DNA of 64,000 nt from Wurfbainia villosa (lineage: Eukaryota; Streptophyta; Magnoliopsida; Zingiberales; Zingiberaceae): positions 106,130,479 to 106,194,478 of the forward strand of contig CM045997.1 in assembly GCA_025175895.1 (NCBI GenBank), in the 5' to 3' direction. The position numbers were made by a program, and so were the translations under genes. Of the stretch, positions 1-11,323 are shown in pieces (within the stretch, counting starts at the first letter, position 1; each line of letters starts with the position of its first letter). The notes below the pieces were generated by a model, which saw only the letters and a program-made list of their open reading frames with translations, was not told the origin of the DNA and did not search any database.

Positions 1-428
1 CTTGGGGTTGAGAGAGAGTCGTCAGTCATCCTGCCTCCCAGGTTACTTCCAGAGGAGTAACTGGTGTGAGGGCATAACATTTGTTGTGTCACACTCTACC
101 ATTATTAACGATGGTTGTTGGAGTTGCGTGCAGTTGTCCTGGGTGCGTGGCACTCAACCGCTCATTGGTAGTGTCAGTCGGAGTAGCCAGCAGCAGGGCC
201 CCCCGTTGCGTAGCGAGCTCTTTACGCTCACATGCTACTTGATCATACTGCCCACTCGGCCACTCTATAGCAGTGGTTGGTGTGAGTTGAGACAGTTGTC
301 ATGTCGTGCCACCTAGGCCACACTGGGGTCGTGGTAGCGAGTAGGGGTGAGCAGGCATGACCATGCATGCTGCATTGTCGTATCATACGGTGCTTTGCAT
401 ATGGTTATATATATATACATACCTGCTT
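1..428 (+). mobile_element. Partial 5' LTR of Ty3/gypsy element, truncated at both ends
   Basis: This stretch matches 5346-5769 of the 3' LTR almost base for base. The main difference is a short variable patch near 190-215 (4-bp net indel), with isolated substitutions elsewhere. Its left part lies outside the window. At 428 it stops matching and switches directly into pol sequence. About 900 bp of the LTR's 3' part, the primer-binding site, gag and protease are therefore missing. It is the remnant of the left LTR of the element whose pol and right LTR follow. Confidence 0.85.
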
Positions 429-450
429 ATCGAAACCTCCTAGGTAAGTT

Positions 451-3276
451 GAATTTGCGATAGAGGTGATTTCAGGAACCGCACCTATATCGAAACCTCC
501 TTATCGGATGGCGCCAAAGGAGTTGAATGAACTTAAAGTCCAACTGTAGGAGTTGCTGGATAATGGATTCATCCGACCTAGTGTTTCACCATGGGGAGCA
601 CCGGTACTCTTTGTCAAGAAGAAGGATGGATCGTTGCGGTTATGTATTGACTATCGGCAACTGAATGCAGTCAAAGTTAAAAACAAATATCCACTGCCGA
701 GGATAGAAGATTTGTTCGATCAGCTGAAGGATACATGTGTGTATTCTAAAATTGATCTGCGCTCAGGATATCATCAGCTTCAGATAAGAGATGAGGATGT
801 TCAGAAAATAGCTTTTCGCACTCGTTATGGGCATTACGAGTTTCTAGTGATGCCTTTCGGTCTCACGAATGCCCCAGCTGCATTTATGGACTTAATGAAC
901 CGTGTATTCCTGAGGTATATAGATCAGTTCGTGATCGTGTTCATCGATGACATATTAATTTATTCTCGATCCGAGGAAGAGCATGAACAACATCTGCGGA
1001 TAGTATTAGAGACGTTGCGACAGGAGCAGTTATATGCCAAATTTAGCAAGTGTGCGTTCTGGTTATCCTCAGTGGGTTTTCTTGGACATGTGGTGTCCAA
1101 TAGAGGTATTTCTGTAGATCCCCAGAAGATTGAGGCGATTACCAGTTGGGAGCAGCCAAAATCAGTACAGGAGGTTCGTAGTTTCCTTGGTCTGGCCGGG
1201 TATTATCGGAGGTTCGTGGAGGGATTCTCGAGTATCGCCATGCCACTCACTCGTCTGACTCGGAAAGGGGTCAAGTTCACCTGGTCAGAGGCCTGTGAGA
1301 CTAGCTTCCAGGAGCTTAAGCGACGACTAGTTTTTGCATCTATCTTAGTGATTTCTTCTGGTGTTGATGGGATGGTTCTCTATACGGATGCTTCTATCCA
1401 AGGGTTGGGAACAGTTCTGATGCAGTCCAACCGTGTGGTATCTTATGCCTCCCGTCAACTAAAAGATCACGAGAGAAATTACCCAGTGCATGATCTAGAG
1501 TTAGCCGCCATTATTTTCGCATTGAAGATATGGAGGCACTACTTGTATGGGATTACCTTTGAGATCTACACCGACCATAAAAGTCTGAAGTATCTGTTCA
1601 CACAGAAAGAGCTGAATCTGAGATAGAGACGGTGGATGGAATATCTGAAAGATTACGACTGCACCATCCAGTATCATCGGGGGAAGGCTAATGTGGTAGC
1701 AGATGCTCTGAGCAGGAAGTCTCGTGGAGTTCTGGCTAGTCATCTGACAGCGGTTACTGACCTAGTTCGACAGTTCTCAGAGTTGGGACTGTCTGAACAC
1801 GGTCAAACATCCCGAGGGATATTGGTATCTATGGTTGCCCATTCCGCTATTGCTGAGAGGATTAAGGAAGCACAAGTCAATGATCAGCATCTGCAGTTCT
1901 TGAGCAGCACGATAGACTCAGAACGTCAGACGGATTTCTCGAGTGACGAGAATGGTGTACTTCGTTTCCGAGGACGATTTTGTGTTCCGGACACACACCC
2001 AGTTAAGGAAGAACTGCTACAGGAAGCACATTAGTCGAGATTTGCTATACATCCTGGTGGTACTCGGATGTATCGAGATTTGAAGCGTTTCTACTGGTGG
2101 AACGGTATGAAACAGGATATTGCAGATTTTGTGGCACGATGTCTAGTATGCCAGCAAGTGAAGGTTGAACATCAGAAACCTGCTGGCTTACTTCAGGAAA
2201 TTCCGATCCCGGAATGGAAGTGGGAAAATATCACGATGGATTTCGTTACGGGATTACCCAGAACCCGTAAAGGACATACTGCGATTTGGGTGATCGTGGA
2301 TCGATTAACCAAATCTGCTCACTTCCTTCCGATTCGTGAGACAGACTCATTGGATCGTCTAGTGGAATTGTACTGCCGAGAGATCATCAGATTACATGGA
2401 GTACCATTGAGTATTATATCTGATAGAGATCCGTGATTTACTTCGCGATTCTGGCAGAGTCTGCAGCAGGCTATGGGCACAGAGCTTCGACTAAGTACAA
2501 CCTTTCATCCGCAGACAGACGGACAGTCCGAACGTACCATTCAGACCTTGGAGGATCTATTGAGATCTTACGTCATGGATTTCGGTGGCAGTTGGGAGGA
2601 TCACATTCCTTTAGTGGAGTTTGCCTACAACAACAGCTACCACTCTTCTATCCAGATGGCTCCATTCGAGGCATTATACGGCAGACCCTACAGATCTCCT
2701 GTGTTATGGGAGGAAGTTGGGGAACGACAGATATTGGGGCCTCAGAGTATCCAGCAGGATGCAGAGTTGGTACGAGTGATCAGACGACGGTTATCAGAGG
2801 CACAGGATAGACAGAAAAGTTCTGCGGACCGAAGGCGAAGGCCTTTGGAATTTTCAGTCGGGGACCATGTATTCCTACGAGTGTCACCCACCAAAGGAGT
2901 CAAGAGATTTGGGCTAAAAGGAAAATTAGCTCCACGTTACATTAGCCCATTTGAGATATTAGAGCGGATTGGAGGTGTAGCTTATCGGTTGGCTTTACCT
3001 CCGACACTTGCGGGTGTTCACAACGTATTCCATGTATCTATGTTGAGGAAATATGTGTCGCAATCTGACCATGTTCTGAAAGAGGTTCCGATACCCCTCC
3101 AGGCGAATGTGACTTATGAGGAGACTCCAGTGCGGATTCTTGATCGCAAGGAGCAGCAGTTGCGGAACAAAATCATCCGACTCGTAAAGGTGGGATGGCA
3201 GCATCATACGGATGAGGAGGCTACATGGGAGCTGGAAGATACTATCCGAGCTCGATACCCTCATCTGTTTACTTGA
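451..3276 (+). pseudogene. Ty3/gypsy chromovirus pol: RT, RNase H, integrase, chromodomain-like tail; four stops
   Basis: One reading frame runs from 451 to the final stop at 3274-3276 with no frameshift seen, broken by stops at 547-549, 1624-1626, 2032-2034 and 2434-2436. Domains in order: the lead-in to reverse transcriptase (TAPISKPPYRMAP), RT with the active-site block VFIDDILIYS near 937-966, RNase H (LYTDAS, YTDHKSLKY), integrase zinc region (HPGGTRMYRDL, then CLVC), and the integrase core with Asp in TMDFVTGLP and Glu in GQSERTIQTLED. The C-terminus (VHNVFHVSMLRKYV, DRKEQQLRNK, EEATWE) is typical of chromoviruses that carry a chromodomain-like end. The Tekay/Del clade is my inference from these motifs and the very long LTR. 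The known role is reverse transcription and insertion of the element. All four stops fit one C-to-T change in a Gln or Arg codon. Gag and protease are deleted. Confidence 0.93.
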
Positions 3277-3365
3277 GGTATGTGGTTATTTCAGAATATG
3301 CTTGAATTAATTTTCGGCATATAGGTACGAAATTTGGGGATCAAATTTTAATAAGCGGGGGAGAA
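3277..3365 (+). other. 3' untranslated spacer and polypurine tract of the gypsy element
   Basis: A short non-coding spacer follows the pol stop and ends in the purine run AAGCGGGGGAGAA just before the LTR. A purine run in this place primes plus-strand DNA synthesis in LTR retrotransposons, and it fixes the left end of the 3' LTR at the TG at 3366. Confidence 0.8.
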
Positions 3366-6300
3366 TGTAAAATACCAAAAATAAATAAATAAATAAAGCA
3401 TGTTTAGGGATTTTAATTAAATCTAACCTAGCTCTAAGGTTATAGGGTTAATTTAAATGGATCTAGGTTTTTGACTTATAGGGTTTTAAACCCAAACCTA
3501 TGATGATCCGTTTACTCCTCTTAAAACCCAATCCGTTCCAAAATCGCAACGCCAAGCCGCTTCATCCCTTCCGTTTCTCGCCGACGCAATCGCGCGCAGC
3601 GCACAAGAAGAATCCATCGTCGACGGCCACGGCTACCGCCATTCCTCCCTCATTCCCTCCTTATCCCTTCCGCGACCACGGCGCCGGTTGACATTTCTCT
3701 CCGCACGAGCAGACCCCTCTTCTCTTGCTTTCTCTCCTCCGCGCGACTTCTGCGACCCCTTTTCGCTGGACTCGCGTCTCGTCGGCCCTCTGGAGCAAGC
3801 GGTTCGGCGACGTTGCTGCCATAGCGGGAAGGCTTGAATCGGCGGTGTCTTGGTGCTGTTCTAGTTGGTAGTTGCTTCGCGAGTTCTGCCGGAGCAAATT
3901 AGGGCAACCTCTCCTTTCTGATCGGTAAGTGGCTTCTTCCCCGATCTCGGATGGGATCCATCTTCGACTGAAAATCCTTCCTCCCGTGCAGCTCACAAAC
4001 CGGTGGTGTTAGGGCAGCAACAAATTTCTGACGAATTGAGCAAAGTGGGAGGAGTACCATCGGTGCATCTTCAAGCACTGGTATATCTTGAGTTTTTTCC
4101 TTCCTGCTCCAGTTTAATTTATTGTTACCGGAGTAGTGGATGGGCTACCGTGGAGCATGGGTCCCGCGGTGGTCGATGGAGATGGCCGAGGTTGGAGTTT
4201 TGGTCCGTTAAATGGTTGTGATGTGTCAGGGGAGTTGTACCTGGGTTTATATCGGAGTTAGTGTGTTGTGCAGCGAGTTCCTGTGGAGATGGGGAGGTGG
4301 CTGTGATTGTAATGGATCAGCTGTGAACAAAGTTGTGAACGGCTGTAATTGTTGTGCATTGGCTGTGAATGGATGTTAGGGCAGTGAGATAAAGGGTTGG
4401 CATAAGGATCCTTTTTGTTTATTCGTTACAAAGCCTTGGGGTTTCGTGAATAGCTGATACGTTAACAAAAGGATAGGGTAATGTATGGTTGGTTGGGGAT
4501 TATCAGATATATGGTTGGGTAATTGAATTTAGAAAATAAGGTGACTTATGATGTCTTGAGGGTCTAATGTGAAGGTTGGTTATAGTAAATCGACCTTGGA
4601 TAATTTAGGAGATTTTCCTAAGTAGTAAGTCGATAAAAGAATGCGACTATAAGAACGATATAGTAATTAATTGTATTTTGTAGTCTGCTTGTACTAAAAT
4701 GTAATTGATGCTATTTGCAGGACGTGGATACGAGGCAGGACCACGGCCGTGAGGATTTTTATTGTCACGAGCTTCTTATCAGGTAGGTAATTTCCTACCG
4801 GTCGGGTAGATGTAATGATTTCCAGATTTAGACATAGATATGAACATGTTAGGTGTTCATATTACCTTGACCATGCTCTGTTTATCGTATGCTTGAACTT
4901 ACCGTTGTTATATATGTGTGCTCGATTATTGATAACACATATTCCCTAGCATGATCTAGAAGTTGCAGATGTGATGTAAGTAGGTTTAACTGTTTAGTAG
5001 GGTGTAGATGTTAGAGTACGGAGGATGACCTAAATTGTAAATTTGGCAAAAAGGTCCTCTGTGGATAAGTATGGCCCTAAATGTAGGACTCATTCCATAC
5101 CTGTATGTTGCACCTTTATTACCAACCACGGGTTGTGTAAATGGTCAGGTGAGTCGTGGACAGTGTGTCGCTACGGACCGATGGTCCTAGCTTGTCATGA
5201 TCAGATGAGTATAACTCTTTACAGGATAGAGAGTGTACTGATCAATTGGGTGTAACTCTCTGTTGAACAGAGAGTCTATGGTAGATGTCTGTATGTGAGA
5301 CAGCACCCTCATGTCATTGCATGCATACTGACGACATCGTCTCCCCTTGGGGTTGAGAGAGAGTCGTCAGTCATCCTGCCTCCCAGGTTACTTCCAGAGG
5401 AGTAACTGGTGTGAGGGCATAACATTTGTTGTGTCACACTCTACCATTATTAACGATGGTTGTTGGAGTTGCGTGCAGTAGTCCTGGGTGCGTGGCACTC
5501 AACCGCTCATTGGTAGTGTCAGTCGGAGTAGCCAGAAGAGGCCCCTGCTATGAGCGAGCTCTTTACGCTCACATGCTACTTGATCATACTGCCCACTCGG
5601 CCACTCTATAGCAGTGGTTGGTGTGAGTTGAGACAGTTGTCATGTCGTGCCACCTAGGCCACACTGGGGTCGTGGTAGCGAGTAGGGGTGAGCAGACATG
5701 ACCATGCATGCTGCATTGTCGTATCATACGGTGCTTTGCATATGGTTATATATATATACATACCTGCTTGTATATATATATATATATATGGATGATGGTG
5801 ATTAGTATACATACAGATACAGTCTATATGTATACTCACCTTGATGATGCATTTGTATGTACTATGCTTGTTGCATTTGTTTGTACATATTCATACATGC
5901 TACTGCATTTCCTGTATGGTAGTAGGCTGGTACTTGTATATCTGTTGGTTATTCACGGTGATACCCTTGGATCATATTCAGGATATTGTGTGATTTAGTA
6001 CTATTCCTTTATACCCTATGATGTGGTTATATGCCCAGGTTGGATCAGGATAGAGTAGCTGACGGTCAGGTATGTCAGCATTGTTGTTGTTCAGTTTATT
6101 TAGTGTATGCATGCATATATACCTTTTATGCTGATGTATACCCGTTGTTCGAGTAGATTTAGACTGTTGAATGACATGTAATATTGATATATATATTTAC
6201 ATGTTTTCTCTGATTACCTACTGAGTTTTACTCACCACCTCCGACTTCGGTTTTTCACGCCTGTAATGTAGACGCCTTTGTGATTTACTTGAGTCAGGCC

Positions 6301-6673
6301 GACCGATCCATCCCATCTCCATTTTCCGATGTCTCCCGAGGAGTTCATTTTGTTTTTCTCTCTTATGGCTTGGACTTGTTTATGTGTTATGGATTTTGGT
6401 CCTATGTCATGAACCCTTGTTTTGTTATGGACTTTGTCGTGATGTCGTCGTTTTATTTACGGTTTTATTACTGTGGACTTGTCAGGTGGTGTACACCTGT
6501 ATATTTTGTTATCTATGTTGTGGGTATGTGGTTTTCATTTCCGCTGCTATTAGTATTTTATATTATGTTGTTGTTGTGGGTCTACGAGCCTTGTATTAAC
6601 TCGAAATGTTGCCACGTACAGGGGAGATGTCGTCCCTTTGATTTTCGGCACGGTATACTCTCGGGGCGTGACA
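3366..6673 (+). mobile_element. 3' LTR of the Ty3/gypsy element (about 3.3 kb)
   Basis: The LTR starts TGTAAAATACC right after the polypurine tract and ends GGGGCGTGACA. Both ends match the solo LTR at 16842-20256 in reverse orientation. It has an AT-rich start, a GC/CT-rich block near 3530-4000 that resembles a transcript leader, and a (TA)-rich tract near 5747-5788. At 5255-5275 there is a perfect 10-bp-stem hairpin. The short reading frames inside show no protein family and I do not regard them as genes. The right-hand flank is CTAAT at 6674-6678; its left partner lies outside the window. An LTR of 3.3 kb is long but known among plant chromoviruses. Confidence 0.88.
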
Positions 6674-9250
6674 CTAATTGATCAGCTGCGGTCGCCGTCA
6701 TCGTCATCCGCCAATCGATCGATCGCCGTCGATCGTCGTTGTTAAACGCCAACCACTGTCATCGGTTGTTAATCGCGGTCACCGCCATCAATTACCGATG
6801 CAGTTGTCATAATTATCAGTGATAACTTGTTGTCATCTCACTGAATGACAAGGTGATCGTCTCAATCGATACGACCATAAACAAATATGTTTCATAGTAA
6901 CAGTCTTATAATTGAATGGGTAATATAGTAAACTAATAAATTATGTAATATATTAAAACCTCTAAACAAATAAGTTTTGATTGCTTTAATTCGGATTGAA
7001 CCAAACAACATAAGTTATATTTCATTCCCCGTAACTTTGATAATGTGATCACTTAGTGATCATATAATCAAAATTATGCATTGTAACTTAGCCAAACACA
7101 CATGGGGGAATCAAAATTGCACAACCTTAAAAAAGATTGAATTGGAACTATAATATCTCAAATTAGTTTTCACCAAATCCTCCTTTATCTTGTAAATATA
7201 TTGTTTCAAGGGTGCGAGTAACTTGTGCGACTTGATTAAAACTACTTAAGATAGAATAATTTTGATTAAAATTGCTCTATAACAAGATATTTTCGGTATC
7301 AAATTATGAATAGAATGTTATTTTGATAAATTTTTAAAGAAAAGTGCTCCTTCAATGATATAAATATTTATGGATACTTTATTAATTTTATTTTATTTTT
7401 ACCAAATTTACTTATTGCATATTTATTTTTTTAAGGGTAAAAACCAAAATGACGCTCTTTATTATTGAATTGTCGAAAAGTTTTTTTTTATATAAAAAAA
7501 GTATCTCATCATATTTTTTATACCGAATATATTTTCATTCTAAAGCGGTTATATTAGATATGAAATAGCTTGCAATGTATACTAACTATAATGTGTAAAA
7601 ATAAATAAATCTAATTTAATTTATATCAAGAATTTTTTAACAACTCATCAAAATTATCAAAATTGTTTCAACATAATCTAATTCACCATAAAACTATTAT
7701 AAAAATGATTAATTAATTGTTGTAATAGTGTAGTATTATAGCAATCAAGACTATTATATTATTGTAATAATTTTTTAAAATTAATTTTAAGTAATTTTGA
7801 TTAAATTAGTATATATATATATATATATATATATTGTCAAATCGAATTAATTTATTTTTATGTAAGATGATAAGAATTCATAATTGCTAGAATAATATTA
7901 TAATAAAGATATTTTCGCATAGAAATACAAAGCGTCTTTTTATTTTATTTTTAATAAAGTGACACTTCTCTCTTTTTTTAAAGGATTTTTAAACTCCACG
8001 AATAAATAGGATGATTAGCATAATAAAAATTTATAATAGGGATATCTATCCTCCACTATGTCAAATATTAATATGGACAAATTAAGATCGATCGTAATTT
8101 ACTTTCTTTCATTTAATTATGAGATCGATAATGAAAAATACATCACATTTTATACCAAATTTAAAGCGTTATCTTTTATTTTTTTTTAATAAGATAGTTT
8201 TTTTTTAAATAAAAAAGTATTTAGAAGCGAGAGGTGGATGTTAAAATCTCTGAAATTCAAACAGTCTCATATACATGGAATCATTTTTTACCATGGTCTC
8301 GTATCTAAAAAAGCAAGGAAAATACCAGAGTATTTGCACCAACAACTTTAACTTTTCTAATTTATCATTCTATTTGAATTTTTTTATAAATTTATTGTAA
8401 TTAAAAATTAAATTATGAGCATCTTAAAAATCAAATTGAATATTCTACGGTTATATGGTAAACTCAAGCATGAGCAATTGCACATATTATCTTGCAAAAA
8501 AGGTCTAATTATTAGCGTAGGTAGACACTACATAATAGGAGATAATAGATCAATTCTTTATAAATACGAGAATATCATCCTTTTATAGGTTGATTATTAA
8601 TCTCAATAATCAAAAATCCATAGTGATTACCTTTCTTGCAATGATCCAAAGATAAACAGATAGCATTTCCATGGAGATGACGTGATAATTAACGGTGCTT
8701 ATAGAAGTGACATGGATAAATTTCGAAAAAAATCTAAAGTTTTTTTTTAAATTCATATATCCTCTGTGTATTTTGACCATCATATCAAAGCCTATAAGAT
8801 TCTCCGTAATTTATCTATTTCATAATGACTATAACTCTATAAGACAAGTCGATAGAAATCGTTAGATTGATGGTTATAATTTTTTTTTTACGAAAAAGAT
8901 AAAGTGACAGCAATTGCTATGTTAACTAATTTCTATAAAAAATTAAGAATCTGTCTAACTAACAGCTCTCTATTATCCATCTCAGACACGGATGAAAGAG
9001 AGATAAATAAAACGGTGACAATGGGAACAATCTCTATACGTTGACCAATTTCGACTTTTTAGACAATGAGCAATCACATATAGAAATCGGGCATGATAGT
9101 TAATTTTATTTGTGGCGCAAACGTTGCCAGCATTAGTATTTATCTGTTTTTAAATATTGACCTCGAAAGCAGCAAAACCAAAGTACTGCCGCGGGAACAA
9201 GCGAAACTGTACGTGCGGCCATCCAGGTTACCCTGCCTCTCTTAGGTTAG
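6674..9250. other. AT-rich intergenic DNA, no gene seen
   Basis: No credible coding region appears on either strand. The DNA is strongly AT-rich with homopolymer T and A runs. It holds a (TA)n microsatellite at 7810-7834. It separates the gypsy 3' LTR from the upstream region of the KNOX gene. Confidence 0.6.
7810..7834. repeat. (TA)n microsatellite
   Basis: An uninterrupted TA dinucleotide run of about 25 bases in AT-rich intergenic DNA. Confidence 0.9.
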
Positions 9251-10496
9251 GTAGCTAGATGGAGCTTTAAAGTAACTGCACGAACCTCTCCTTTCTTCTT
9301 CTTCTCAGCCTTGCGTCGACTGTGTTAGTTTCGCCTCTCTCTCTCTCTCTCTCTCTTTTTGATAATCTATCCGGCAGTTTAATTAAGGCTGCTCCGTTCA
9401 TATATACGATACGCTTCGAGTTCGAAGGATAATTAATCAGTCGATCGCGAGGAAGGAAGGAAGGAAGGAGAGAAATGAAGAGATTCGACGGAAGGTTGGT
9501 AGGTGGCAAAAGCATAAACGCAATAGAAAAAGGAATAGTGTTGGCCGGTGTTGTGTCTTCTTCACTTTCTCGACGTTGTTTCCGAGAGGAGAGGAGAGGA
9601 GAGGAGGAGAGAAGAGAGAGGCCGTCTGATCTGGACTAGGTCCCTCTGAGATCTGACTCGTGGCCGGATGTCGGATGCCTGCTAATAATGATGGGACGTC
9701 GTCTCCTCGGCTTCGCCCTTTTATCTACTGTTCCTTCCACTATTACGCCATGAAGGACCGTGCCTCCACGTGCGCTCTCTTCGTCTACCACTCCACTTCC
9801 GCTGTGGAGGGCGAGCAGCCACTGGACTTCTTCCTTCTTCTCCTCCTTCTCCCTCTCTCTCTCCGAGTGAAAATTAAAAAAATGGCTCTTTTGGTGTCTA
9901 TCTTTTAGTAAAACTGGAATAAAAAAACTTAGCTTTGCAGCTCGTTGGAGTGTAATTTGTGGTGAGGAGAAGAAAGGCGGCAGCGGCAGTAGCAGCGCAA
10001 TGCGTATGGCTCGCTTTTTCTTCTGTTACTGGTCACTACAACTGCTGCTGTTGCTGCTGTCGTCTTTATTTTGTTCCTGAAGATCCTGATCCGCTGCAGG
10101 CGGAAATGGAAGCTGCTCTTCTTCTTCTTCTTCTTCCTCCTCCTCGCCAGATCGGCTGCGACGACGCTTCTTGCTTCGCGCTTTGTTTTGTGTCTTGACC
10201 GACGTCGCCGTCAACGTTGCTGTTCGCTTAGCTTGCTTTTGTCCTCGTTAATTCCCTCTTAGATTGCAAGTGTAACACGGCTCCTCTCCTCTTCTGTTAC
10301 TTTATGTACCTTCCTCCTGCTGTTTATATGCTTTCGATTCGTTTATCGCACATACTGCGTTTTCTCGATCGCATCGATCGATTTGGTTCTGCGAGCTGAA
10401 TTAATTTCTTCCTTAAAAGGGGTCAAGCATGCATGTTTGTTTGTTTTTTTGTGTTTTTTTTTTTTTTGCAGTAGGAGTTTGTTGAAAAGGTGAGCA
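9251..10496 (+). promoter_or_regulatory. Upstream and 5' UTR region of the KNOX gene, with TC, GGAA and GGAGA tracts
   Basis: This region becomes more GC-rich and pyrimidine-rich than the DNA to its left, as expected of a plant promoter plus leader. It contains (CT)10 at 9335-9355, a GGAA run at about 9451-9470, GAGGA-type repeats at about 9585-9620, and CTT/CTC triplet runs near 10114-10145. A long T tract followed by TGCAG at 10467-10471 looks like a splice acceptor, so the 5' UTR may carry an intron ending there, 25 bases before the start codon. I could not fix a TATA box or a transcription start. Short reading frames here are by-products of the simple repeats. Confidence 0.5.
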
Positions 10497-11323
10497 ATGG
10501 AAGATCTGTTCTGCATACACCCCGGAACCTTGCAGAGTGGCGGGGAGGCGACGGCGATGGGGTCGCTGACCAGCGAGGCATCGGAAGTGACCGGCAGCAG
10601 CGCCGCCGGTTCCGATCTGACGGACATGCTCAAAGCCCAAATCGCGAGTCACCCTCGGTACCCTGCTCTTCTGTCCGCCTACCTCGACTGCCGAAAGGTC
10701 AGTTCGACTGTCTGCGACGACCGCCGGCCATCCACGCGCACGTCTCGGTTTCTCGTCGATCGCTTAGCTTTGAACTGCTTCAGGTGGGCGCTCCGCCGGA
10801 AGTGGCGACGCTGCTGGAGGACATCGAGAGCGAGAGGCGGTCCGGCACGACTTGTACCGCCGAAATCGGAGCCGATCCGGAGCTCGACGAGTTCATGGTA
10901 GGAGCTAACTGTTTCCATCTAGCAGCTCATTGCTATTTCCTAGAGTGCTGGTTGCTTTCCATCACTTCAATTGATAAGCCATGACGTCTCTCTCTCTCTC
11001 TCTCTTTCTCTTTCTCTCGCATGCTTTCGATGTGTCCTTCTTTTCCAAGTAAATAATATTCTGCATGCCATTGCCTCAGGCGAATTATTGTGCCCACAAT
11101 ACTCAAATCATACGTACATACATATACATACCTACAGGAATCATATTGCTTAGTGCTGCTGTGCTACAAGGAGAACCTTTCCAAACCCTTCGAAGAAGCC
11201 TCATCGTTCCTCAACCACATCAGTGCACAGCTCGCCGCTCTATGCCCTTCGTCGTCCATACCCGCCGCTACCATGAACATGCCTCCACCTCCAGGTACCT
11301 TAATGATTTCTGTTATCAGTTAA
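10497..11323 (+). CDS. KNOX (KNOTTED1-like) gene, MEINOX region only: KNOX1 and KNOX2 in three exons
   Basis: Exons read by eye: 10497-10697, 10784-10897 and 11138-11294 or 11323. Both introns (86 and 240 bp) have GT...AG ends and phase 0. The start ATG sits in a good plant context (GCAATGGAA). Exon 1 gives the start of KNOX1 (IASHPRYPALLSAYLDCRK). Exon 2 gives VGAPPEVATLLEDIESE and then DPELDEFM. Exon 3 gives KNOX2 (ESYCLVLLCYKENLSKPFEE, then LNHISAQLAALC). The residues fit class I KNOX of the OSH6/OSH71/KNAT2/KNAT6 type, which are meristem transcription factors whose MEINOX half binds BELL partners. A class I protein of about 300 residues should go on to ELK and a homeodomain. I saw neither. 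A donor GTACCT at 11295 could start a very long intron 3. Read-through instead gives a 166-residue protein ending at TAA 11321-11323. So this is either the 5' half of a long gene, a homeodomain-less gene, or a truncated copy. Confidence 0.85.
10987..11005 (+). promoter_or_regulatory. (TC)9 tract in KNOX intron 2
   Basis: TC repeats run uninterrupted for 19 bases inside intron 2, with more imperfect TC after them to about 11118. GA/TC repeats of this length are bound by plant BBR/BPC GAGA-binding proteins. One of the founding examples is the intronic GA/TC repeat of the barley KNOX gene Bkn3. A regulatory role here is inferred, not shown. Confidence 0.5.

Noticed and set aside
3500..6681. Several reading frames of 60-130 codons inside the gypsy LTR (for example 5708-5998 and 6280-6681)
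   Set aside because: They lie within the LTR, resemble no family, and their counterparts in the solo LTR are broken.
10026..10262. Reading frames with poly-Glu or poly-Phe/Leu runs upstream of the KNOX start
   Set aside because: They are translations of CTT/CTC simple repeats in the 5' region.
10490..10984. A 164-codon frame overlapping KNOX exons 1 and 2
   Set aside because: It runs in another frame across both exons and intron 1 and has no family features, while the spliced KNOX reading is clear.
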